A stretch of 9,012 bases of DNA, from contig CAZVIQ010000035.1 in NCBI GenBank assembly GCA_964626795.1, positions 1 to 9,012 of the forward strand, read 5' to 3'. Of this stretch, positions 1-6,295 are shown one piece after another (position 1 is the stretch's first letter; every line of letters starts with the position of its first letter). Source of the DNA: RGIG1840 sp964626795. Its GTDB lineage: Bacteria > Bacillota_I > Bacilli_A > RF39 > UBA660. The notes under the pieces are model-generated. The model was not told the DNA's origin. It was given only the letters and a program-made list of their open reading frames with translations, and searched no databases. The translations under genes and the position numbers were made by a program.

Positions 1-15
1 TATCATATTCAGTTT

Positions 16-45
16 AAAAAAAATAGCACTATTTACACAGTACTA
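16..45 (-). terminator. Intrinsic terminator after the small ORF
   Basis: On the minus strand TAGTACT (45-39) pairs with AGTGCTA (30-24), giving a 7-bp stem with one G-U pair and an 8-nt loop. Eight consecutive T follow (23-16). The TAG stop codon of the small gene (45-43) forms the start of the stem, so the terminator sits directly on the end of the coding region. It would end transcription coming through recD2 and the small ORF. Confidence 0.65.
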
Positions 46-174
46 TATTTTATTTGACACTTCTTTTGCTGTCTTCTTGACTTTTCTCTTTATGTCTTTG
101 CTATATCTCTCATATAAAAGTGTCGCACCAACACCAGCGCCCATCCATAAAATATTATTAAATAATTTTATAAT
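43..174 (-). CDS. Probable 43-aa membrane-anchored basic protein, ATT start
   Basis: I do not recognise this family. The frame reads through a short hydrophobic stretch (about residues 8-21, with glycine-rich MGAGVGATLLYERY at 11-24) and then a highly basic, probably helical tail (about 26-43, many Lys and Arg). That layout matches small single-pass membrane proteins with a cytoplasmic basic tail. There is no ATG, GTG or TTG at a usable place near the Shine-Dalgarno site. A good site, AAAGGA (186-181), lies 6 nt before an ATT codon (174-172) that opens the frame as (M)IKLFNN. The in-frame ATG at residue 11 has no ribosome binding site and would lose the first part of the protein. The gene starts about 60 nt past the recD2 stop with no terminator between, so it is probably co-transcribed with recD2. 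It ends inside a strong terminator stem. Seen: RBS, frame, terminator. Inferred: that it is translated, and from ATT. Confidence 0.5.
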   Translation of the reverse strand: MIKLFNNILWMGAGVGATLLYERYSKDIKRKVKKTAKEVSNKI

Positions 175-180
175 AACACT

Positions 181-186
181 TCCTTT
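181..186 (-). promoter_or_regulatory. Shine-Dalgarno site that sets the ATT start of the small ORF
   Basis: The minus strand reads AAAGGA here, 6 nt upstream of the ATT at 174-172 and 9 nt upstream of the following ATA. No conventional start codon in the open frame lies at a suitable distance. The GTG overlapping the site (179-177) is in another frame and reaches a stop after three codons. The site is therefore the main argument for a non-AUG start. Confidence 0.5.
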
Positions 187-234
187 CAGTATTATTATTC
201 TCTAATTAATTATATTTATACTTTTATTTTTTAT

Positions 235-2403
235 TCATAATAAGTTAGAAAGATTACTTTTTCTGTTCGAAGAATAAGTAGTGGTAATACATTTGTTTAA
301 ATTACCTAAAGTACCAATTAATGTCAAACTTTTTTTAGCTCTAGTTACGGCAGTATATATAAGTTTGTTATAAAACATTCTTTTAAAGCTTTCTGCTATT
401 ATAACAACAACATTATCATACTCACTTCCTTGACTTTTGTGAATACTTATAGCGTATGCGTGTGAAAATTTATCAAATTCATTGCTTTTAAACAATACTG
501 TATTACCCATAAAATCTATACTTATCTCTGGTTTACCATGATTAGAGTTTATTCTTTTAATATACCCAATATCTCCATTAAATATGTTATTATCAACATC
601 GTTAACTAGTTCTATAACTTTATCCTGTTCTCTATATATTCTATCTCCTATTTTAATTTCATTTTTATTCTCATTTTTAGGATTGAATATTTCCTGCATT
701 ATTATATTTAAATTATCTATCCCATTCTCACCTTTATACATTGGAACAAGTACTTGGAAATTATCAATATCTATTTTATTTTTAATAGCATTTTCACTTA
801 TTTTTTTTAAATAGTTTCTTATATTCATATCATTACTTTGAATAAATGAAAAATCATTTGTATTTTTTATTTCTTCAAAAATACTTTTATCTCTTATTTT
901 AATTGCAAAGTCAATAATATAAGAACCTTCACTTGTTCTATAAATAAGATTTAAATACTTTTTATTTATTTCCTTAGATTCAAGTAAGTCATATAAAACA
1001 TTACCGGGTGCAATTGAAGGAAGCTGATTAGAATCTCCCACTAAAATAATATGAACATTACTTCTTAATCCCTTTAATAAAGAAGCAAATAAAAATATAT
1101 CAACCATACTGACTTCATCTACAATTACTATTTTTTCTTTTGTTTTATTTTCTTCATTCACATTAAATGATAAAGTTTCTTTATTCCATTTTAAGAACTT
1201 ATGTATTGTATAAGCAGGAATATTAACACTTTCTGTTAATCTTTTTGCACTTCTTCCAGTAGGCGCTAATAAAGCAAAGTCTTCTTCAACTATTCCTTCA
1301 CTTATACTTTTAAGTATTTCAACTACTGCCTTAATAATAGTAGTCTTACCAGTTCCAGGACCTCCACTTATTATAAATAAATTATTTTTAATACTTCCCT
1401 TTATTGCTTCTGTCTGATCTGAATTAAATTTTATATTATGTCTTTTCTCATACTCTTTTATCTTTATGTCTATTAAATCAATTTCATAATCAGTTTTAAT
1501 TTTATTTAAATAATTTACTTTACTTGCAATATAATCTTCTGCATCATAAAATTCAAAAAGTATAAGATTACTATTTATTTCAATAATTTCACCTAATTTT
1601 AATAATTTATCTTTTGATAAATAAAATGTGTTTATATCAAGTGTATCTTTAAAGAATTTGTTCATAAATAAGTATACACTTTCATCTGTTGCCATAGTAT
1701 CTCCACTTGCATAACAGATACTTCTAATTGCATGTTTTATTAAAGCATTAATTCTTATTTCATTTCTCTCATCATTATTTTTTAAAAATATCATATCTAC
1801 TTTCGCAAAAGGTATAATTTCTACAAGTTCATAGATATTTCCACCTAATATTTCAAATAATCTAACTTTATATTTAGCAATTATTTTTAAAGATTCTTCT
1901 GTACTAAATCCTAAAGTATTAAGTTTAAGCACAAACTCCTGATCACTTTCAAATTCAATCAGTTTATTAGAAAGATTTATTGCCTTGCTTTCATTCATTC
2001 CTTTTACATGAACAGCATTTTTATAATCTTCTTTTATTATACTTATAACATTTTCTCCAAGAACATCTACAAGGTTTTTAGCAGTTTTTTCACCTATTCC
2101 TTTAAACATACCACTGCTTAAATACATTATTATTCCATCTTTATCACTAGGTTCTTTTATTTCATAACTGCTAACATTAAACTGAGTTCCATATCTAGGG
2201 TGCTCTACCATTTGTCCATATAATATATATTCAAGTTCAGAATTTATTTCATTTAAAGAGCCAGTAAAAGTAATTGTTTTACCGACCAATGATTCAATAT
2301 CGCTTATATTTGTTTCACGTAATTTAAATAAACCTATTTTATACATTGATGAATCACTACTATATAATATTTTTCTAACATTTCCTTTTATATAACTTTC
2401 CAT
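235..2403 (-). CDS. recD2: RecD2-type ATP-dependent 5'-3' DNA helicase (SF1B)
   Basis: RecD2 helicases unwind DNA 5' to 3' and act in repair and replication fork maintenance without RecB or RecC. The 722 residues show the full layout. An N-terminal OB-like region begins MESYIKGNV. Helix-hairpin-helix segments lie around 98-116 (GMFKGIGEKTAKNL) and 133-147. Two RecA-like domains follow, with Walker A GGPGTGKTT (347-355), motif Ia PTGRSAKRL (391-399), Walker B DEVSM (429-433), motif III GDSNQLPSIAPG (456-467), NGDIG (609-613), motif V SIHKSQGSEYDNVVV (653-667) and motif VI YTAVTRAKKSL (683-693). The long N-terminal region separates RecD2 from RecBCD-type RecD. Length is near that of Deinococcus RecD2 and somewhat shorter than Bacillus proteins, with a short C-terminal tail. 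The ATG at 2403 gives the typical N-terminus but has only a weak GAG Shine-Dalgarno. The stop is TGA. All motifs look intact. Confidence 0.96.
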   Translation of the reverse strand: MESYIKGNVRKILYSSDSSMYKIGLFKLRETNISDIESLVGKTITFTGSLNEINSELEYILYGQMVEHPRYGTQFNVSSYEIKEPSDKDGIIMYLSSGMFKGIGEKTAKNLVDVLGENVISIIKEDYKNAVHVKGMNESKAINLSNKLIEFESDQEFVLKLNTLGFSTEESLKIIAKYKVRLFEILGGNIYELVEIIPFAKVDMIFLKNNDERNEIRINALIKHAIRSICYASGDTMATDESVYLFMNKFFKDTLDINTFYLSKDKLLKLGEIIEINSNLILFEFYDAEDYIASKVNYLNKIKTDYEIDLIDIKIKEYEKRHNIKFNSDQTEAIKGSIKNNLFIISGGPGTGKTTIIKAVVEILKSISEGIVEEDFALLAPTGRSAKRLTESVNIPAYTIHKFLKWNKETLSFNVNEENKTKEKIVIVDEVSMVDIFLFASLLKGLRSNVHIILVGDSNQLPSIAPGNVLYDLLESKEINKKYLNLIYRTSEGSYIIDFAIKIRDKSIFEEIKNTNDFSFIQSNDMNIRNYLKKISENAIKNKIDIDNFQVLVPMYKGENGIDNLNIIMQEIFNPKNENKNEIKIGDRIYREQDKVIELVNDVDNNIFNGDIGYIKRINSNHGKPEISIDFMGNTVLFKSNEFDKFSHAYAISIHKSQGSEYDNVVVIIAESFKRMFYNKLIYTAVTRAKKSLTLIGTLGNLNKCITTTYSSNRKSNLSNLL

Positions 2404-2409
2404 TACTCA

Positions 2410-2425
2410 ATTATAACTTATTATA
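2410..2425 (-). promoter_or_regulatory. recD2: Two candidate -10 boxes upstream of recD2
   Basis: Two perfect TATAAT hexamers occur in tandem on the minus strand (2425-2420 and 2415-2410), between the upstream gene's terminator and the recD2 start. The -35 region at the right distance falls inside the terminator hairpin and has no good TTGACA match. Use of the first box would leave a leader of about 10 nt, which suits the weak Shine-Dalgarno. In such AT-rich DNA, TATAAT can occur by chance. Confidence 0.3.
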
Positions 2426-2454
2426 AAAAGAAAAAACAGCCTAAACTGTTTCTT
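2425..2454 (-). terminator. Intrinsic terminator after the DUF2207-like gene
   Basis: On the minus strand AAGAAACAG (2454-2446) pairs with CTGTTTTTT (2439-2431) around a 6-nt loop, a 9-bp stem with one G-U pair, and a T-rich tract runs on to 2425. It lies about 30 nt past the stop codon of the membrane protein gene and only 21 nt before the recD2 start. It separates the two genes and may share DNA with the recD2 promoter. Confidence 0.65.
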
Positions 2455-2485
2455 GTTTGCTTTACACTTATATTAATTAACTATA

Positions 2486-3733
2486 TTATATTTTTTTTGT
2501 AAATATAACAAAAAAAGTAAATGAGATATAAAAAAGTAGAATTATAATTAAACCCGCAATACGTTCAATTATATTTATACTATCTAAAGTAAAAGCAACT
2601 ATAAACATTGGTATACTTATGATATTAATACTTATTAAAAAAATCAATTTTGTTATTATAGTATTTTTCTTATTATTTGGAACTAAAATTTTATATAGTT
2701 CATTTGAACGTTTATTTAATTCTCCAGGGATATCAAAAATAATAGTACATATTAAATAGGAATCCCATAGTTTTATTTCCTCAAGTTTTCTGTCATGCAA
2801 AATGCTAAAATCTTTAATAAATCTTTTTAAAGCCATTAAATTATTTGTTAATTCTAATCCTTTTTTTGTTTTTATTAATCTTGTTTTTTTGTCATATATT
2901 TCCACTAGTTTCTTACTTAACAAAATTATTGCAAATGAAAAAAATAACAACCCAAAACTTAAAGCAAATAATAGTGGGTAATCCTCTATTTGTTCTATAT
3001 ACATTCCGAATAATGGAAAACACGCAAAAAACGCTAATAAAGCTAAAGGCATTACAATTGTAGATAAGTCTTTTTTATTATTTATTTCTACAAAAGATAA
3101 TTCTGCCATATCTTCTTCGACTAAATTATAAAATTCTTCTAGCTCATTAATTATAGTTGGTATATTATATTTTTTTCTAGTTTCTTCATTTATATTATTC
3201 CATTCTTTTCTTATATCATCTGGTTTTTCTATCTTATATAAAATGTTCTCATAATTTTCAATAAAATATTCTTCATGTTTTAATAATTTGTCTGTGTTAT
3301 TAATCCTAGTGATTTTATTATTATTATTTCTTAAAATTATTTTTTTGTTTTCTAAATATAGAACTAAAGAAACTATTTCATCATTAATATTACTTTTTCT
3401 TTTAATTAATTTACTTACAATTAAGGGAGATATATTTTCAAACTCCTCTCTGTAATATAATAGTTTACTTATATCTCTAATATTAGATTTTTCTTCTCTT
3501 CTTACTTTTATTCTTTCACTTGATATTTTATAAATATAATCAAAAATTATAATAATAAATAATGAAATGTCTATACCTATCATTATTTCTATAAAATATA
3601 AATTACTACTGTTACTAATTATTTTACTCATTATATCATTTGGTATAAAATTAAAAAATAAATTAACAAGATAAACTGATACTCCAACAATTATTATACT
3701 TATTACTCTTAATATATTATCATAATGCTTCAT
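2486..3733 (-). CDS. Multi-pass membrane protein like the C-terminal half of DUF2207 (YciQ-like)
   Basis: Function is unknown. The 415 residues have about six hydrophobic membrane segments: 9-30, 46-68, 224-244, 252-273, 358-381 and 388-412. A charged cytoplasmic domain lies at about 70-220 and a second at about 275-350. Features that recall the C-terminal part of DUF2207 (YciQ) proteins are LLYYREEFENISPLIVSKLI (91-110), a small winged-helix-like block with a KIILR strand (131-135), TKKGLEL followed by LKRFIKDFS (289-310), and LWDSYL (322-327). The N-terminal secreted DUF2207 domain is absent; the protein instead starts with two membrane helices. The start has an AGAGGA site only about 3 nt from the ATG, tighter than usual, and no better in-frame ATG exists. 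The gene stands alone between two terminators. The family match is from memory of its pattern and is moderate; that it is a real membrane protein gene is secure. Confidence 0.82.
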   Translation of the reverse strand: MKHYDNILRVISIIIVGVSVYLVNLFFNFIPNDIMSKIISNSSNLYFIEIMIGIDISLFIIIIFDYIYKISSERIKVRREEKSNIRDISKLLYYREEFENISPLIVSKLIKRKSNINDEIVSLVLYLENKKIILRNNNNKITRINNTDKLLKHEEYFIENYENILYKIEKPDDIRKEWNNINEETRKKYNIPTIINELEEFYNLVEEDMAELSFVEINNKKDLSTIVMPLALLAFFACFPLFGMYIEQIEDYPLLFALSFGLLFFSFAIILLSKKLVEIYDKKTRLIKTKKGLELTNNLMALKRFIKDFSILHDRKLEEIKLWDSYLICTIIFDIPGELNKRSNELYKILVPNNKKNTIITKLIFLISINIISIPMFIVAFTLDSINIIERIAGLIIILLFYISFTFFVIFTKKI

Positions 3734-3755
3734 AAATCCTCTTTTCTATAACTAC

Positions 3756-3761
3756 ATTATA
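3756..3761 (-). promoter_or_regulatory. Candidate -10 box of the DUF2207-like gene
   Basis: A perfect TATAAT lies on the minus strand 22 nt upstream of the ATG, which would give a leader of about 16 nt that just contains the AGAGGA site. The -35 position falls in the preceding terminator and matches the consensus poorly (TACTTT). Position between a terminator and an isolated gene is the main support. Confidence 0.4.
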
Positions 3762-3770
3762 TAATAAATA

Positions 3771-3803
3771 AAATTAAAAAAGTAGTTTATTTTTAACTAC
3801 TTT
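3771..3803 (-). terminator. Intrinsic terminator after the glycosyltransferase gene
   Basis: On the minus strand AAAGTAGTT (3803-3795) pairs perfectly with AACTACTTT (3787-3779), a 9-bp stem with a 7-nt loop, followed by a run of T and then AATTTT. The gene's TAG stop (3799-3797) is inside the left arm, so coding region and terminator overlap. Confidence 0.75.
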
Positions 3804-4885
3804 GTAACAATTGAATTAAATAATTTTAAATTTTCTTTTAATCTTTTAGAACTTTTATCAAATTTTAATGCTCTTTTAACATATTTTACCGCTTCTTTAT
3901 AATTACCTAAATAATATTCACATATACTTAAATAATCATATATTGTTCCATCATAACAGAAAGGTTCGTTTATATATATTTTATTTACTTCTTCTAGTTT
4001 TAAAGCAGCATCAAAACAAGCTTTTGCTTTTAAATAATCCTTATTTTGATAATATAACATTCCTAATTCAGTAAATCCTTCTCTAATATTAGGACATTCA
4101 TTAACTGCTTTAAAAAGCCACATTTCTGCCTCATCATATCTTTTAAGAGCGATATAGCATCTAGATATAAATCTCATGGATGCACATCTTTCTTCTTTCC
4201 ATGTTGATGAAGGTAGTTTTAAATGTCTAATTAATGTATCAATGGCTTTATTCCATTTTTTATAATACATATATTCTCTGCCCAGATAATGCATATTTCT
4301 GTCATCATCTGGATCTTCCCTAACTGACAATTCTAATAAACTTAAATAATTACTCCTGCTTTTTGTAGTATCTGGATAATGATTAACTGTTATATCATCT
4401 ACATATATTTTTATTTCCTTTTTATCACCAATATATTTTAATACTTCATGAACTGGATGAACCCAGGTAAAATCTTTTCTTGAGTGTATTTTTTCTATAT
4501 AAAAGTTTACGGCAGGATTTCCGTTTTTATCAAAACTCCAGTTATAATTATAAGCCAGTCTGTTTATTCCTTTATTCCAATGTTCTTCTAATTTACTTCT
4601 CCAGCCAGGCTCTAAAAGCTCATCTAAATCAGTGCAAACGCAAATATCAAAATCTTCAGGTATTAGATTTAAAGATTCATTTCGGGCTTGGTCAAATCTC
4701 CAAGGAGAAAACTTTTTAATACTTACATTTACTCCAAGATTCTCAAGCAGTTCTACTGTATTATCTTCTGAACCAGTATCAAGAACATAGATTTCATCTG
4801 CTTCTTTCATAGATTCTACCCATTTTTCTACAAATTTTGATTCGTTTTTACATATTGCATAAACGCACACTTTATATTTATTCAT
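3797..4885 (-). CDS. Family 2 glycosyltransferase with C-terminal TPR repeats
   Basis: This enzyme probably transfers a sugar from a nucleotide-sugar donor; the acceptor is unknown. The N-terminal GT-A domain (about 1-175) has the family 2 opening with CKNES (12-16), the nucleotide-binding DTGSEDNT (36-43), a DXD-like metal site CTDLDE (84-89), and WVHPVHEVLK (141-150), a motif position conserved in related enzymes. The rest (about 190-350) holds three to four tetratricopeptide units, with typical pairs such as YLGREYMYYKKWNKAIDTL (200-218), CYIALKRYDEAEMWLFKAV (243-261), LGMLYYQNKDYLKAKACFDA (274-293) and YLGNYKEAVKYVKRAL (325-340). GT2-TPR fusions include SunS, the S-glycosyltransferase that modifies the peptide sublancin, so a protein or peptide acceptor bound by the TPR part is possible. 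No substrate peptide or other sugar gene is nearby, and no membrane helix is seen. Start is well supported by GAGG 5 nt before the ATG. Candidate -10 boxes upstream (TATCAT 4921-4916, TATAGT 4903-4898) are weak. Confidence 0.9.
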   Translation of the reverse strand: MNKYKVCVYAICKNESKFVEKWVESMKEADEIYVLDTGSEDNTVELLENLGVNVSIKKFSPWRFDQARNESLNLIPEDFDICVCTDLDELLEPGWRSKLEEHWNKGINRLAYNYNWSFDKNGNPAVNFYIEKIHSRKDFTWVHPVHEVLKYIGDKKEIKIYVDDITVNHYPDTTKSRSNYLSLLELSVREDPDDDRNMHYLGREYMYYKKWNKAIDTLIRHLKLPSSTWKEERCASMRFISRCYIALKRYDEAEMWLFKAVNECPNIREGFTELGMLYYQNKDYLKAKACFDAALKLEEVNKIYINEPFCYDGTIYDYLSICEYYLGNYKEAVKYVKRALKFDKSSKRLKENLKLFNSIVTK

Positions 4886-4940
4886 AATTACCTCACTACT
4901 ATAGTTTATGAATAAATGATAAAAAGTTTAATTAGTAGAT

Positions 4941-4965
4941 AAAGTAAAACAGCAATTTTGCTGCT
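4941..4965 (-). terminator. Intrinsic terminator closing the six-gene operon
   Basis: On the minus strand AGCAGCA (4965-4959) pairs with TGCTGTT (4954-4948), a 7-bp stem with one G-U pair and a 4-nt loop, followed by TTACTTT. A further AAAGT/ACTTT pairing (4941-4945 with 4973-4977) could extend the hairpin across the sigma factor's TGA stop, though that would use part of the U-tract. It lies immediately after the stop codon. Confidence 0.6.
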
Positions 4966-4970
4966 AAATT

Positions 4971-5591
4971 TCACTTTACTTCCTCATATTCATTTTTTAC
5001 TTCTTTATATTTAGTTCTTATTCTACTTATGGTATTTTCAATACTTCTCTTATATTTATCTAACATAATTGATATCTCATTATTACTTAGTCCTTCAAGT
5101 TTTAAATTTAAAACTTGCTTTTCAAAAGGCGCTAAACGGGCATTTAAATTATTAAGTAAGTTTTCATTACTTTCTTTATTAATCAGTTTTACACTTGGAT
5201 CACTTGCTTCATCTTTTAAAATATCATATAAGTTTATATCTGAACTTTCAAAAAGTTTATCTAATGAAATAGATTCATTAAGTGCTTTAAATTTATATCT
5301 ATTAGCACTTCGTATTGCACTTCTTATATAAGTATCAACACATAATAAAGCATATGTATAAAAAGTTACATTTCTTTCTTTACTGAAATTTCTAATTGCG
5401 TATATAAGTGCAAGCAGTCCCTCCTGATATAAATCTTTTTCATCAAGACCACTAAGTTTAGCCCAAGATAAATTTGCAGAAATAGATTTTTTTATTGTAT
5501 TACTATATTTCTCTATTAGTATTTTTTCTGCTTCTTCATTATTATCTTCCGCTAAAGATAAAAGTTCATTATCATTTAATTCACTTAACAT
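4971..5591 (-). CDS. sigH: SigH-type (Spo0H) RNA polymerase sigma factor
   Basis: A sigma-70 family factor that directs RNA polymerase to a special promoter set. At 206 residues it is close to Bacillus SigH (about 218). Region 2 spans about 22-100, with the core-binding segment DEKDLYQEGLLALIYAIRNF (50-69) and the -10-recognition helix area up to SAIRSANRYKFKALNESISLDK (91-112). Region 4 spans about 145-195 with a helix-turn-helix at LSNNEISIMLDKYKRSIENT (168-187). Region 3 and region 1.1 are absent, as in SigH. In endospore formers SigH drives early sporulation; in others, SigH/ComX relatives drive competence. Adjacency to rlmB supports SigH rather than an ECF factor, since rlmB-yacP-sigH is a known Bacillota order; yacP is missing here. 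The start lies 5 nt after the rlmB stop, and its AAGGA site is formed by the last codons of rlmB. The stop is TGA. Confidence 0.85.
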   Translation of the reverse strand: MLSELNDNELLSLAEDNNEEAEKILIEKYSNTIKKSISANLSWAKLSGLDEKDLYQEGLLALIYAIRNFSKERNVTFYTYALLCVDTYIRSAIRSANRYKFKALNESISLDKLFESSDINLYDILKDEASDPSVKLINKESNENLLNNLNARLAPFEKQVLNLKLEGLSNNEISIMLDKYKRSIENTISRIRTKYKEVKNEYEEVK

Positions 5592-5596
5592 TTTTA

Positions 5597-6295
5597 CTAT
5601 TTCCTTGTTTTTACAATTTCATAAATCATTATGCCAGTCGCTACTGAAGCATTAAGGCTATTTGTTTTTCCTTTAAGTGGAATTGAAGCAATATAATCAC
5701 AAGAATTTCTCACTATCTGTTTAAGACCTTCTCCTTCACTTCCAATTACAAGAGCAACTTTTCCTTTATAATCAATTTCTGTGTAATTTTCTCCATCAGC
5801 ATCTGTTCCAATTACCCAATAACCAAGCTTTTTTAATTTTTCTATAGTATTATTTAAATTAGCAACTTCTACTATTTTAGTATTGATTAAAGCACCAGCA
5901 CTTGTTTTCATTACAGTAGCATTTATTACAGAGTTTCTCTTATTTGGAATAACTATATAATCTACTCCTGCACATTCACAAGTTCTAATTATAGCTCCAA
6001 AGTTATGAGGATCTTCTATATGATCTAAAATAACTAAGAAATCAGCATCGTCATCTTCTTTAATATCATCAAAAATCTTATAATTATAGTCATTAATATC
6101 TAAAACAATGCCTTGAGAGGTTGCTTTTACTAACAAATCAATCTTATCCTTGCTTCTTTTCTCAGTCTGTATTTCTCTTTTTTCAATTAATCTTAGTATT
6201 TCTTTTTCCGAAAAGTTCTCATCTATATATATTCTTTTAATATCTATTTCACTTTTCAATAGTTCTTTTGCAACATTTTTACCATACACTAGCAT
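5597..6295 (-). CDS. rlmB: 23S rRNA 2'-O-methyltransferase RlmB (SpoU/TrmH family)
   Basis: RlmB methylates the 2'-OH of a guanosine in domain V of 23S rRNA (Gm2251 in E. coli numbering) using S-adenosylmethionine. The 232 residues begin with the substrate-binding domain (about 1-75, starting VYGKNVAKELL). The SPOUT trefoil-knot catalytic domain follows, with motif 1 LDHIEDPHNFGAIIRTCECAG (90-110, including conserved N98 and R104), motif 2 LVIGSEGEGL (182-191) and motif 3 IPLKGKTNSLNASVATGI (205-222). All catalytic-knot residues expected of the family are present. The length is slightly under the usual 240-250. The start ATG (6295-6293) overlaps the previous gene's stop as ATGCTAG and has a strong AGGAG site 8 nt upstream. 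The closest alternative is a TrmH-family tRNA methylase, but the N-terminal domain and the sigH neighbour favour RlmB. Confidence 0.92.
   Translation of the reverse strand: MLVYGKNVAKELLKSEIDIKRIYIDENFSEKEILRLIEKREIQTEKRSKDKIDLLVKATSQGIVLDINDYNYKIFDDIKEDDDADFLVILDHIEDPHNFGAIIRTCECAGVDYIVIPNKRNSVINATVMKTSAGALINTKIVEVANLNNTIEKLKKLGYWVIGTDADGENYTEIDYKGKVALVIGSEGEGLKQIVRNSCDYIASIPLKGKTNSLNASVATGIMIYEIVKTRK

Noticed and set aside
46..234. Possible tRNA or structured RNA downstream of recD2
   Set aside because: No cloverleaf or long stem is visible apart from the terminator; a coding explanation fits better.
584..814. Plus-strand open frame of 76 codons, hydrophobic and Ser/Leu-rich
   Set aside because: It lies wholly antisense to the conserved helicase domains of recD2; its composition is what the complement of an AT-rich gene gives, and no Shine-Dalgarno or promoter context supports it.
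2845..3063. Plus-strand open frame of 72 codons with a membrane-like start
   Set aside because: Antisense to the DUF2207-like gene; the hydrophobic look comes from the complement of Lys/Glu codons.
235..3733. Helicase plus unknown membrane protein as a possible anti-phage defence module
   Set aside because: A terminator separates the two genes, RecD2 is a common repair helicase with intact standard architecture, and the membrane protein has no recognisable effector domain.
4480..4719. Plus-strand open frame of 79 codons
   Set aside because: Antisense to the glycosyltransferase catalytic domain, with no recognisable protein pattern.
4898..4921. Possible -10 boxes (TATCAT, TATAGT) for the glycosyltransferase
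   Set aside because: Neither has a fair -35 partner, and the nearer one would start transcription inside the ribosome binding site, so I did not annotate a promoter.
5029..5331. Plus-strand open frame of 100 codons, Ser/Leu-rich
   Set aside because: Antisense to the sigma factor gene; low-complexity composition typical of a shadow frame.
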